From Acidimicrobiaceae bacterium (GTDB taxonomy: Bacteria > Actinomycetota > Acidimicrobiia > Acidimicrobiales > RAAP-2): a stretch of 64,000 nt of DNA. Under the pieces are notes generated by a model, which was given only the letters and a program-made list of their open reading frames with translations, ran no database searches and was not told the DNA's origin. The stretch lies in contig PMON01000078.1 of the NCBI GenBank assembly GCA_003162395.1, forward strand, positions 1-64,000, in the 5' to 3' direction. The position numbers and the translations under genes are program-made. Of the stretch, positions 47,101 to 56,717 are shown in pieces (positions within the stretch are counted from its first letter, which is position 1; the number at the start of each line of letters is the position of its first letter).

Positions 47101-47806
47101 CGCCGCCGAGGACAAGTGGGGCCAGCTCGCGAGCCTCGTCATGCTCCTTCCCCACGGCTATGAAGGTCAAGGTCCCGAGCACTCGAGTGCCCGGATCGAG
47201 CGCTTCCTCTCGCTGTGCGCCCGCAACAACATGCGGATCGTCCTGCCGGCAACCTCGTCGCAGTACTTCCATCTCCTGCGATCCCAAGTCCGCCGCCCGC
47301 GGCCGACACCGCTCATCTGCTTCACACCCAAGTCGCTGCTGCGCGCAGCAGCGACCAAGGCACCGATCGCCGAGTTCCAGACCGGCGGCTTCGAGTCGGT
47401 GCTCCGCGAGCACGTGGACGACCCTCGCAGCATCCGGTCGATCATCATCGCCTCGGGCAAGGTCGCCCATGAGGTGGTCGCGCGACGCGACGAGCTCGTG
47501 GCGGCTGGCGAGCTCGTGGCGGACACCGTGGCGGTCGTGCGCATCCAGCAGCTCTACCCCTGGCCCGACGCGGCGCTCGGTGCGCTCCTCACGGCCTACG
47601 CCGAGGCGACCGACGTCTGCTGGCTCCAAGAAGAGCCCGAGAACATGGGGCCGTGGCCCTATGTGCACCACCAGCTCCACCGGGACCTGCGAGCGACGCA
47701 CACGTTGCGACACGTGTCCAGGGCGGAGTCCGCGAGTCCTGCGACCGGCAGCGCGCTGGTGCACGAGGCCGAACAGGCGGACCTGCTCGTCCGAGCCCTG
47801 CAGTGA
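44174..47806 (+). CDS. kgd: Multifunctional 2-oxoglutarate decarboxylase/dehydrogenase E1-E2 fusion
   Basis: N-terminal NAWLVEDLYERYLADPSSVAESWREFF, E2 catalytic domain, E1 domain GMAHRGRLNVLANVVGK and YRRHGHNEGDDPS. Confidence 0.96.
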   Translation: MPGVPESTSGGRTPAPGPPGASGHFGPNAWLVEDLYERYLADPSSVAESWREFFSDYQPVQRPAPARPPAAPAAAAPVHAAVALRGASLLIASNMAASLAIPTATSVRTVPARLLEINRATVNEYLSRTTGAKVSFTHVIAFAVLRGLDAVPALNSTFVDAMDDKGTPGVVRHEHVGLGIAVDLEKSDGSRTLMVPVIRHADMLDFSAFVLAYEDLVRRVHTGTAKADDLTGATVSITNPGTLGTVQSVPRLMPGQGAIVGVGALGWPAGFEAADPAALASLGVGKVVTLTSTYDHRIIQGAQSGLFLRHVEQCLTGEHDFYDELFSDLGVPYEPARWSADHAAAGAASDAALREVRVQELINMYRVRGHLNAHLDPLDAEPPALHPELDIANYGLSIWDLGRTFLTDGLAGRRHATLQEILTLLRDAYCRTLGIEYMHIQDPVQKRWIQSRVEGASTVISVEEQHRLLDRLNAAEVFERFLHTRYVGQKRFGLEGAESTIVALDTVFDAAAQRGVTDAVIGMAHRGRLNVLANVVGKSYSEIFGEFEGNLDPDSVQGSGDVKYHRGATGVFKGASGATLRLTMASNPSHLEAVDPVVEGIARAMQDRVIPPSTGENPVTALPSHPVLAVLVHGDAAFAGQGVVAETLNLSGLSGYRIGGTVHLVINNQLGFTTSPQDARTSYYPTDVAKMIQAPIFHVNGDDPEACARAMRLAFEFREAFSSDVVVDLVCYRRHGHNEGDDPSYTQPLMYRAIEAKRSVRKLYTESLVRRGDLTLEEAERALDDFQDKLQAALDEVRERPVPVLTSLRAPAVPEDADAPPTGVDSTTLHAVAAATTSVPESFTPHPKLARQFAARRSLVASGEIDWSLAEALAIGTLLLEGTDVRLVGQDTRRGTFSQRHAALIDYETGRPYVPLCHLHGAEGQFTVRDTLLSEYAALGFEYGYSVERPDALVAWEAQFGDFMNGAQIIIDNFLVAAEDKWGQLASLVMLLPHGYEGQGPEHSSARIERFLSLCARNNMRIVLPATSSQYFHLLRSQVRRPRPTPLICFTPKSLLRAAATKAPIAEFQTGGFESVLREHVDDPRSIRSIIIASGKVAHEVVARRDELVAAGELVADTVAVVRIQQLYPWPDAALGALLTAYAEATDVCWLQEEPENMGPWPYVHHQLHRDLRATHTLRHVSRAESASPATGSALVHEAEQADLLVRALQ

Positions 47807-48996
47807 CCCGACGAAAGGTCGTCGTTGTCGACGGGTCGAACCTCGCCACCGAGGCGCGCGTGTTCCCGAGCCTCGCGCAGCTCGACGAGAGCGTGAAGGC
47901 GTTCCTCGCCGAAGAGCCGGGTGCGGAGATGATCGTCGTCGTCGACGCGACCTTCGAGCATCGGATCGACAAGTCGGAACGCGCTCGTTTCAAGGAGGCC
48001 GAGCTCGCGGGCGAGCTCGTGACGCCTCCCGCGGGCGCGATCGGGCGCGGCGACGCGTTCATCCTCAAGATCGCCAAGCGCGCCGGCGCGGTGGTGCTCT
48101 CGAACGACTCGTTCCAGGAGTTCCACGCCGAGCACCCGTGGCTCTTCGACGAGGGCCGACTCGTCGGCGGCAAGCCCATTCCCGGGGTTGGCTGGATCTT
48201 CACCGCGAGGAATCCGGTGCGCGGGCCGGTGAGCCGAGCAGCTCGCGCCCGGGCGACAACGGCCACGGGTCCAGAGGCAGCCGCGCCCGTCGGAGGCTCG
48301 AAGCGGCGTGGACGAGCGACCAGCGGGGCCACTGCCGACGATGCAGCGCGTCAGCTCCGGGGCAGGGCCACCGTGCCTGCCGGGAAATCGCACTCGAAGG
48401 TCGCGGCTCCCAAGCCGGCGAGTTCGCCCACGAGCTCCAAGCGAGCGGCAAAGCCAGCGGCTGATGGACCGACGCCACCAAAGGCGACCCGCAGGGCGTC
48501 TCCGGCCAAGGCTGGCGCTCGGGCGAAATCCCCAGCTCCCGCTGCAGTCACGCCCAAGGCGGTGACGAACAGGCGAGCCCCTTCCAAGTCGTCGCGCGGC
48601 GGTGCGCAAAGCGCACCCACGACGCAACGGACGGCATCGCAGCCCTCTGGGAAGTCCGCCAGCAGGGCCGAGCGACAGGCACCCACTACTGCTAGGTCGA
48701 AGCCGAGCGCCGAGCCCGTCAATACCGAGCGCTCCTTCCGCTCTCTCACGACCAAGTTCGAGCTCGGTGGCGAAGTCGAGGGCGAAGTCGTTCAGTTCAC
48801 CTCCCATGGGGCCATGGTCTCGGTGTCGGTCTCACGGTCATCCAAGGTGGTCTGCTACGCACCCCTTGCTGGTCTTGGGACCCCCGCTCCGACCAAGGCA
48901 CGAGACGTGCTCAAGATGGGCGAGAAGCGACGCTTCACCATCGTGGCCTTCGACCCGACGCGCCGTCGAGCGGAGCTTGCACTCGTATTCGCGTGA
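47803..48996 (+). CDS. PIN/NYN-like ribonuclease domain plus Ala/Lys/Pro-rich linker plus S1-like C-terminus
   Basis: VVVVDGSNLATEARVFPSLAQL...IVVVDATFEHRID...RGDAFILKIAKRAGAVVLSNDSFQEF; C-terminal GGEVEGEVVQFTSHGAMVSVS...GEKRRFTIVAFDPTRRRAELAL; GTGA overlap with kgd. Confidence 0.8.
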   Translation: MTRRKVVVVDGSNLATEARVFPSLAQLDESVKAFLAEEPGAEMIVVVDATFEHRIDKSERARFKEAELAGELVTPPAGAIGRGDAFILKIAKRAGAVVLSNDSFQEFHAEHPWLFDEGRLVGGKPIPGVGWIFTARNPVRGPVSRAARARATTATGPEAAAPVGGSKRRGRATSGATADDAARQLRGRATVPAGKSHSKVAAPKPASSPTSSKRAAKPAADGPTPPKATRRASPAKAGARAKSPAPAAVTPKAVTNRRAPSKSSRGGAQSAPTTQRTASQPSGKSASRAERQAPTTARSKPSAEPVNTERSFRSLTTKFELGGEVEGEVVQFTSHGAMVSVSVSRSSKVVCYAPLAGLGTPAPTKARDVLKMGEKRRFTIVAFDPTRRRAELALVFA

Positions 48997-49118
48997 TCTG
49001 CGGGGTCGAACGAGGGAGCACGCCGACTCGTGCAAGGTGAATGGGTCGGAGGGGTGATTCGCGCCTAGTGTTGGCCGACTTCGGCATCGTCGGATGCCTG
49101 ACGAGGAGACGTTGACGT

Positions 49119-49646
49119 ATGGCGCCTGCACGAGTCCCCGAACAGCCGACAGGCCGGGTGGGGCCGAGGGCGTACGCCGTAGCTGGCGTGATCGGGATTG
49201 TCGTAGCGCTCGCGCTGTGGCTCGGGGTGAGCCTGTCGTCGTCGACAACCACCACGACCACCACCTCGACGACGACCACGACAAGTCCGCCGAACCTCAC
49301 GACCCCCCGCAATGAGGTCATCAAGGCCATGCAGGACACGGTGGCGATTGCCTCAACATTCAAGCGGCTGAAGGCTTCCTGCCCCACGGTCATCTGCATG
49401 TATGACGCCGCGAACAACGCCCTCATGGCCGAGGGCGCCGCGTCCCTACTGATCAAGCCCGATGACTTCCCATCTCGCGCTGATCCCTCGGGCTATTTGG
49501 CCGCACTTGAGTCCTTGCAGAAGGTCTACCTCCAGATCGCAGAGGTGAGCACCGTGAGCGCGATCGACGGGTACCTACCGTCGTTGCACCAAGCGCAGGC
49601 TGGCGCTGCTCTGAATGGCAATGCACTGCTCGCGGCCATCGGCTAG
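49119..49646 (+). CDS. Membrane-anchored protein with Thr-rich linker
   Basis: AYAVAGVIGIVVALALWLGVSLSSSTTTTTTTSTTTTT. Confidence 0.6.
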   Translation: MAPARVPEQPTGRVGPRAYAVAGVIGIVVALALWLGVSLSSSTTTTTTTSTTTTTSPPNLTTPRNEVIKAMQDTVAIASTFKRLKASCPTVICMYDAANNALMAEGAASLLIKPDDFPSRADPSGYLAALESLQKVYLQIAEVSTVSAIDGYLPSLHQAQAGAALNGNALLAAIG

Positions 49647-49738
49647 AGGAAAGCAGGGCCGATGACCGTCACGACCGGGTCCCCGATGATCCATTCTGCG
49701 GAGGATTGGCCGCCGGAAGCTTCACTAGGATCGCGCGG

Positions 49739-51787
49739 ATGAGTCTCCTCAGGGTCTCCAATCTGCAGACCACGTACTCGATGCGGACGACAAGCGTGCG
49801 TGCCGTCGACGACGTCTCGTTCGACATCGAAGCGGGCGAATGCCTGGGCATCGTCGGCGAGTCGGGTTGCGGGAAGACCACGATCGGCATGTCGCTCATG
49901 CGGCTCCTCTCCGCAAACGGCCACATCACCGGCGGGGAGATCGACTTCGACGGCAGGGACCTCGTCAGTATCTCCGAGCACCAAATGCGCAAGGTGCGCG
50001 GCAACGCCATCGCCTTGGTCCCACAGGATCCGATGACGTCGCTGAACCCCGTCACGCGCATCGGGACGCAGATCGCCGAGGGCTTCCGCATCCACGGTGG
50101 TTCCAAGGCGCGCGCCATGACGAGGGCGCTCGAGACGCTTCGAATGGTCGAGATGCCGAACCCAGAAGAACGTCTTCGCCAGTTCCCATTTGAGCTGTCA
50201 GGCGGGCTCCGACAGCGCGTGATGATCGCAATGGCGCTCGTGAACGAGCCGAAGCTCCTGATCGCCGACGAGCCCACCACTGCCCTCGACGTCACGATCC
50301 AGGCGCAAATCCTCGACGTCCTCGACGGGCTCCGCGAGAAGCTTGGCATGGCGATCATGCTGATCACCCACGACATGGGCGTCATCGCGGGACGTACGGA
50401 CCGTGTCGTCGTCATGTACGCCGGCCGCAAGGCCGAAGAGGGTCCGACGACGCCGATCTTCAAGCAGATGCGCCACCCCTACACGAGAGCACTGCTGTCC
50501 TCGGTGCCTTCAATCGACGCAGAGCACACCGAGCGACTGTTGACGATCCCTGGCCTGCCGCCGGACCTCTCCAAGGAGATCGTCGGCTGCCGTTTCGCTC
50601 CGCGCTGCAGGTTCGCCACGGACGAGTGCACCGCCGTCGAACCCCAGCTTGGAGGTGACGACGGGCACGTCTACGCCTGCTATCACCCCGTGGACGGGCC
50701 GGAGCTAATCGGTGCCTCGGTTGCCGGATTGACGAAGGACGACGACGTGAGGGACTCGGCGACCCGGGAGTCCCTCCTCACCGTCACGAACCTGGTGAAG
50801 GACTTCCCCATCAAGTCAAAGCGCCTCGTTCCTGGGGGCGAGCACCTGGCAGTGAGCGCAGTGGCCAACGTCAGCTTCGAGATCGGCCAGGGAGAGACCT
50901 TCGGGCTTGTGGGCGAGTCAGGTTGCGGGAAGACAACCATCGGTCGGCTCGTCGTCGGGCTCGAGACGCCGACGTCGGGCTCGATCGTCTTTGCAGGTCG
51001 CCCAGAAGGTCTTTCCGGACACAAGGCAAAGGTGGCGGACGCGAAGCTGCGCCAGATGATGTTCCAAGACCCCTATGCCTCGCTCAACCCGCGCAAACGG
51101 ATCCGCGACATCATCGCAGAGCCGCTCGAGATCCAAGCTGAGGGCACGAACAAGACCCGCTTTGCGCGCGTGCTCGAGCTTCTCGGCGAGGTCGGTCTCC
51201 CCGCCGATGCCGTTGACCGCTACCCGCACGAGTTCTCCGGTGGCCAGCGTCAGCGCGTCGGTTTCGCGCGAGCGCTGGCGGTCCGACCGAAGATGGTCAT
51301 CGCCGACGAGCCGGTCTCCGCACTCGACGTCTCGATTCAGGCCCAGATCCTGAACCTGATGGAGGACCTGCGAGACGAGCACGGGCTCTCCTACATCTTC
51401 ATCAGCCACGACTTGGCTGTCGTGCGTCACATCGCGGATCGAATCGGCGTCATGTACCTCGGTCGACTCGTCGAGGTCGGTCCCGCGAAACAGGTCTTCT
51501 CCGAGCCCGCCCATCACTACACACAAGGGCTGCTCGACGCGGTTCCGATCGCAGATCCGGTGCTGGCGAAGACGCGGAAGAACAAGATCACCGGCGAGCT
51601 GCCAAGTGCGATCCACCCCCCCTCTGGCTGCAGGTTCAGAACCCGCTGCCCCGCCGCCACCGAGGTGTGTGCCGCAGAAGTGCCGCCACCTTCGGAGGTC
51701 TCATCTGGCCACATCGTCGCCTGTCACCACCCCCTTCGCACCACCGTTGCCATCGAGGCCACGACCGCCTCGGTGCCACTGCTGTGA
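49739..51787 (+). CDS. Oligopeptide ABC transporter, fused dual ATPase
   Basis: Two Walker A sites ([11 protein letters not shown] twice), LSGG(L)RQR and [15 protein letters not shown] signatures. Confidence 0.95.
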   Translation: MSLLRVSNLQTTYSMRTTSVRAVDDVSFDIEAGECLGIVGESGCGKTTIGMSLMRLLSANGHITGGEIDFDGRDLVSISEHQMRKVRGNAIALVPQDPMTSLNPVTRIGTQIAEGFRIHGGSKARAMTRALETLRMVEMPNPEERLRQFPFELSGGLRQRVMIAMALVNEPKLLIADEPTTALDVTIQAQILDVLDGLREKLGMAIMLITHDMGVIAGRTDRVVVMYAGRKAEEGPTTPIFKQMRHPYTRALLSSVPSIDAEHTERLLTIPGLPPDLSKEIVGCRFAPRCRFATDECTAVEPQLGGDDGHVYACYHPVDGPELIGASVAGLTKDDDVRDSATRESLLTVTNLVKDFPIKSKRLVPGGEHLAVSAVANVSFEIGQGETFGLVGESGCGKTTIGRLVVGLETPTSGSIVFAGRPEGLSGHKAKVADAKLRQMMFQDPYASLNPRKRIRDIIAEPLEIQAEGTNKTRFARVLELLGEVGLPADAVDRYPHEFSGGQRQRVGFARALAVRPKMVIADEPVSALDVSIQAQILNLMEDLRDEHGLSYIFISHDLAVVRHIADRIGVMYLGRLVEVGPAKQVFSEPAHHYTQGLLDAVPIADPVLAKTRKNKITGELPSAIHPPSGCRFRTRCPAATEVCAAEVPPPSEVSSGHIVACHHPLRTTVAIEATTASVPLL

Positions 51788-51855
51788 GCAACAACCGGGG
51801 TCTCGAACGCTGGCCCGCCCCACAGGATCAAGTGCACGGCTGGTAGGTTTGATCG

Positions 51856-52854
51856 ATGCGTTATCTCTTGCGACGCTTCGTCCAGGGCATCTTCATCCTG
51901 CTCGGCGTGTCGATGATCACCTTCTTCCTTCCCACGCTGTACTTCTCGCCGCTTGCGCTTGCGATCCAAGTTCTCGGGCACAACCGCACCGGATCGACGG
52001 CGTACCACATATGGGCGACGCAGCACGGACTGTACCGCCCCATTTACGAGCGGTACTGGTCATGGCTGGATGGTGTGCTGCACGGCAACTTCGGGATCTC
52101 CTACACAAACTCGAATCGGTACCACACCGTCACGGTCAATGAGGTCCTCGGTGGCAACATCTGGCGGTCGGTGTGGCTCGTCACGATTCCGACGATCGCC
52201 TCGATCCTGATAGCGATTCCAATTGGTCTGACGCAAGCAATGCGCCGCAACAAGCCCTACGACCACATAATGACCACTGGTGTCTACGTTCTGTACTCGA
52301 CGCCAGCGGTCCTCGTGTGCATCCTCCTCGCCTTCTACTTCGCAATCAAGCTGCACATCGGGACAGTCGGGGTGAACCCACTCGCCCAGCAGCAATCGCC
52401 GTCCCAGTTCCCGGGCTTCATGTTGCACAACTGGACCCAGTTCCTACTGCCCTTCGCCGCGATCCTGTTCCTCTCGATCGGTGGACTCAGCCGGTACATG
52501 CGAGGCTCGGCACTCGACACCCTCGTGCAGGACTACGTGCGGACGGCACGCGCAAAGGGTGCGAGTCCCGCCCGAGTGCTGTTCCGCCACGTCCTGCGGC
52601 CTTCGGTGATCCCACTTCTTCAGATCGTTGGCCTCACACTGCCCGCAATCATCGGCGGCGCCCTCATCGTCGAGGACATCTTCAACTTCCCAGGCATGGG
52701 CCTCCTCGCCGTCCAATCCGTCGAGATGGGTGACTTCAACACGGTGCTCGCGATCACGCTCTTCACGGCCGTGCTCACGGTCGTCGGAAACCTCCTTGCG
52801 GACGTCTTGACCGCGGCGGCCGACCCGAGGATCCGCCTCGGAGCGCGGATCTAA
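51856..52854 (+). CDS. ABC transporter permease (DppB-like)
   Basis: MRYLLRRFVQGIFILLGVSMITFFL; DYVRTARAKGASPARVLFRHVLRPSVIPLLQ EAA loop. Confidence 0.93.
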   Translation: MRYLLRRFVQGIFILLGVSMITFFLPTLYFSPLALAIQVLGHNRTGSTAYHIWATQHGLYRPIYERYWSWLDGVLHGNFGISYTNSNRYHTVTVNEVLGGNIWRSVWLVTIPTIASILIAIPIGLTQAMRRNKPYDHIMTTGVYVLYSTPAVLVCILLAFYFAIKLHIGTVGVNPLAQQQSPSQFPGFMLHNWTQFLLPFAAILFLSIGGLSRYMRGSALDTLVQDYVRTARAKGASPARVLFRHVLRPSVIPLLQIVGLTLPAIIGGALIVEDIFNFPGMGLLAVQSVEMGDFNTVLAITLFTAVLTVVGNLLADVLTAAADPRIRLGARI

Positions 52855-52859
52855 CGGCG

Positions 52860-53858
52860 ATGTCCCACGTCGAGATCGAGCCGGCGGTCAGCCAGCTGCA
52901 CGTCGAGGGGACCGCGGTCGCCAGTGAGCACGGCACGTTGGCCGACGGTGGAGAGGTACGCGGTAGCGGCTCGATCTTCATCCAGATGTTCCGAGTGTTC
53001 ATGCAGAACAAGCTCGCCGTGGGCGCATGCCTGTACATCTTCTTCGTGGTGATGCTGTGCATCGTCGTTCCGCAGCTGTACCCACAGCACTACTGGGCTA
53101 CGGCCGGGGCTGACTACGGAAGTTCGTGCTACCTGCCGATCGGCAGCGTCACAGGAAACCCGGGGAATGCCGCGCCCAACGCGGCGCACTGGCTCGGCTG
53201 CACTGGGGGCTTCGACAACGTCGGCCTTTTGGCGTACGCGGGGCGGTTCTCCCTGATGATCGGCCTCTTGTCGGCGTTCGTCACCATGACCGTCGGCACC
53301 GCCTACGGCATCGTCGCTGGCTACCGTGGCGGCTGGCTCGACTCTGTGCTGATGCGGTTCGACGACGTGTTCCTCTCGATTCCGGTCCTCTACCTCCTCC
53401 TACTCGTCATCACGATCTATGGACAGGGTCTCTGGAGCCTCATCGGGGTGATTGGCTTCACCAGTTGGTTTGGCGTCGCGCGACTCATGCGTTCAGAGGC
53501 ACAGCTCCTCCGGAATCGCGAGTACGCGCAGGCGGCGAGGTCCATGGGTGCGACTGGGCGACGAGTGATGTGGCGTCACGTGCTACCCAATGCGGTCTCC
53601 ACGATGGTGACCGCAGGAACCTTCGCGCTTGGCGATGCGGTACTCACGCTGTCGGCGCTTGGATTCCTTGGACTTGGACTCCGGCCGCCTGACTACGACT
53701 GGGGCACGATGATTCAGAGCGCCTCGAGCGGATTCGAGCAGGGGTGGTGGTGGACCCTCTGGCCGGTCGCATTCATCTTTATCCTTTTTGTGCTGTCAAC
53801 CAACTACATCGGCGATGCCCTGCGTGACTCCTTCGAGGTCCGCCTCCAGGAGCGCTAG
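52860..53858 (+). CDS. ABC transporter permease (DppC-like)
   Basis: EYAQAARSMGATGRRVMWRHVLPNAVSTMV; GDALRDSFEVRLQER C-terminus. Confidence 0.93.
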   Translation: MSHVEIEPAVSQLHVEGTAVASEHGTLADGGEVRGSGSIFIQMFRVFMQNKLAVGACLYIFFVVMLCIVVPQLYPQHYWATAGADYGSSCYLPIGSVTGNPGNAAPNAAHWLGCTGGFDNVGLLAYAGRFSLMIGLLSAFVTMTVGTAYGIVAGYRGGWLDSVLMRFDDVFLSIPVLYLLLLVITIYGQGLWSLIGVIGFTSWFGVARLMRSEAQLLRNREYAQAARSMGATGRRVMWRHVLPNAVSTMVTAGTFALGDAVLTLSALGFLGLGLRPPDYDWGTMIQSASSGFEQGWWWTLWPVAFIFILFVLSTNYIGDALRDSFEVRLQER

Positions 53859-54109
53859 TCGCAGGTCACGGTTCCGCGCACCTCGCTCGTGCTGCTGGAA
53901 TCCATACTGGACCCAGGTGGTCCAAAGCGACGACCAGTGTGAACGATCTCAGCGATCGCGTCGTCAACGCCGCCAATCCGGCACTTGTCAGGTAGGCCAC
54001 TGGTTCGGCGAGCGACGGTAGGACGGTCGGGCTCAGTCCTGTCGGTTTCCCGCGCAGGTGCGTTGTGTCCGGCCCGCCGTGGTCGTCACCTCCCCAGCAG
54101 CCCCCTATC

Positions 54110-54142
54110 GAACCGTGCATGCGGTTCTCCCGCACACGGCTC
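54110..54142 (-). ncRNA. Group II intron domain V
   Basis: Minus strand GAGCCGTGTGCGGGAGAACCGCATGCACGGTTC, canonical domain V hairpin. Confidence 0.88.
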
Positions 54143-54159
54143 TCCGACACCGTTCACCG

Positions 54160-55515
54160 TCAGGCATTCGCACTCCAGTAGCGCACCGTTCCCGTCAACC
54201 GGTAGATCCCGAGCGTCGTGAGCCACTCGTAAGTGAAGCGGGTGGTCCAGTTCCGTCCCGAGATGCCGTGCTTGACGCTCGCCAGCTTGGCCAAGCGTTC
54301 GTGGACGTAGCCGTCGAGAGCGCTGAACTTCCGCGACGAGTTGCCGTGACGAAAGTATGCGCCCCAGCCCCGTAGCACTGGGTTGAGTTCCTCGACAACG
54401 ATGGCCAGGTCACGCCCGGCGTAGCCCCGTGGGGTCCGATCCCGAACCTTGGCCTTGATGGAGGCCATGGCCCGAGGACGAAGGCCACTTCTGTAGGTAG
54501 TAGCGACCCTTTCGCTTCCGAGGACTTCCCTCATGCGGTGATGAAAGCCCAAGAAGTCGAACCCCTCCTTGCCCTGATAGAGACAGGCGATCCTGGTCTT
54601 GTCGGGATGCAGACGCAGCCCGATCGGAGCCAGCGTCACCGCCGCCAGGTCCCGAGCCTGCTTTGGCCCGTTCTTCGGTGGGGCACAGCACGACGAAGTC
54701 GTCGCAGTAACGGACCAGGACACCCGCTCGTGGCCCCGCCGCCCGCCACGCCCGGTCAAGGACGTGAAGAGCGATGTTGGCGAGCAACGGCGAAATGGGT
54801 GAGCCCTGCGGGGTTCCCGACTCCGTGTCGGAGATGATCCCGCCCTCGAACACCCCTGCTCGCAGCCAGCTGCGCAGCAGCTTCAACATCTGCCGGTCGA
54901 TCAACCCGGCGCTCGACCTCGCCTATGAGGGCGTCGTGGTCGATCTCGTCGAAGCATGCCTTGATGTCGGCGTCGAGCACCCACACCGCAGCCCCTGTTG
55001 GCCGCCAGTCGGACGGCGTCGAGAGCCTGGTGAGCGGAGCGCTTCGGCCGAAAGCCGAAGCTCTGGGGCGTAGAAGTCCGCCTCGAAGACTGGTCTCGAG
55101 GACGATCTTCGCCGCCGCCATCACCACCCGGTCGGTGACCGTAGGGAATGCCGAGCGGCCGGGTTTCCCCCGGCTTGCCCGGCTTGGGGATCCGGACCCG
55201 CCGCAGAGGCTTCGGGCGGTAGGACTTCTCCCGGAGCTGGGCGGCGAGGCCGTCGAGGAACCGGCGCACCCCTTCTGGACCCCCGTCGGTGATGGCGGCG
55301 ATGGTGACGCCGTCGACACCGGGGGCACCCTGGTTGGTGGCCACGTCGACCCATGCCCGCCACATCACGTCGCTGCGGGCGAGCTTGTCGTAGAGGGCAT
55401 GGAACCGACGCTCTGGTTCTTGCTTGGCACTGCGGTAGAGCACGCGTTGGAGGGCTCGAACGGGGTCCAGGCCATCGGCCTGTCTGACGGTCCTAGCCGA
55501 TTGCTCGGCACTCAT
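54160..55515 (-). pseudogene. ltrA: Group II intron reverse transcriptase/maturase, multiple frameshifts
   Basis: RT blocks spread over different frames: TRPLGIP and [53 protein letters not shown] plus [42 protein letters not shown]. Confidence 0.9.
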
Positions 55516-56272
55516 CAGCGCTCCTCACCTCCTTCGTCGTGCACCGGTGAAGCAGGGGCCCTTCGCTCTGGGTGGGTTGTGTTGTCCCAACCGTCGTCAC
55601 TACTACGACCCCCTCCGACTCCCTCTCGGCTATCTGTCACTTCCCGGGGTCACCGGTTATAGACACACGCGCTCCGTATCCCCGCAGGACACGGGCCGAG
55701 GAGGGCCTCTCCAGTTCCCACGGCAACCTTCTTGACGTTCCACGCTCCATACGCCGGAGAGTTCTTCGGCATCCGCTCCAAGCTCATAGATGCCTTCCAT
55801 GGCCTTCGCCCATTTCCGACAGGCTCGGCTCTCTCTATACCTGCTTTCGCAGATCCGCTTGACGACGCTGCAAGCTTCACTTCATGTTTCGGACCGACAA
55901 GTTGATTCACTCCGCTTCGCCGCTGGCATCTCGACCAACGCCGGGAGCTTCACTACCAGGGAACTTGGCTTCTCCCCGGACCGGACTTCCACCGGCTGGC
56001 TGTCGTGAGCTTTTCGCTCGGTTAGGTAATGACTACTCCTTTGTACTCATGGCGTCCGAGCTGCTGGACGCACCGGATTTGAGCGGGGTCTGCACGCGCT
56101 GACGACCACGGCCGTCGTCGACGCCTCGCGGCAGAACCTGACACATCCCTAAGGATTTTGAGGTCCACGCCCGATCGCAGTCGCAAGAGCCAGCGCGCAT
56201 GAGTCTGGGGGACTCCCGCCGTCCCCTGGGAGCTTCCTTGGGGAGCCGCATTGCCAGTAGGGGGTACTCCTC

Positions 56273-56717
56273 ATGTTGATTCGCAAGCGTCCAAGCTGGA
56301 CGGTCGCCGTATTGCTATCCATCCCAGCCTTCGGGGCAGGTCTCGCGGTTTCGGCCGCTGCGTCTGGTACGTCCTCGACGACGTTCCACGCCTGCCTGCA
56401 CAAGGGGGGCGCTGTCGAATGTCTCGACAAGTGCGCACACCTGTTCGACGGGCTTCAAGGCCGTCAGCTGGAATGCGGTCGGGCCAAAGGGCATCCAGGG
56501 AGCCCAGGGCATCCAGGGCATCCAGGGAGCCCAGGGAGCGACAGGCGCAGCAGGCTCCCCCGTCGCGTGCATCCTCGTGACGTTGTGCACCTGGGGCATC
56601 ACCCTTTCTGGCGGGTCCTACGGGTTCAGCAGCCCCTTCGGCGTCACCTTTGACGGCACGCACCTTTGGGTGATGAACCACGGCGGCAACTCGGTGACCG
56701 AGCTTTGGAGCCACTGA
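56273..56717 (+). pseudogene. Frameshifted collagen-like repeat protein
   Basis: Signal-like MLIRKRPSWTVAVLLSIPAFGAGLAVSAAASG...TFHACLHKGG in one frame; FKAVSWNAVGPKGIQGAQGIQGIQGAQGATGAAGSP...YGFSSPFGVTFDGTHLWVMNHGGNSVTELWSH* in another. Confidence 0.7.

Larger units (their letters stand above)
54050..56073 (-). mobile_element. Degenerate group II intron (class C-like); 3' boundary approximate
   Basis: 5' end GTGCGTCCAGCAGCTCGGACGCC at 56073, CCGGTGGAAGTCCGG in domain I, decayed RT/maturase, domain V near the 3' end. Confidence 0.85.

Noticed and set aside
49248-49290. ACC/ACG-rich simple repeat
   Set aside because: Encodes a Thr-rich linker in a membrane-anchored protein; ordinary coding low complexity.
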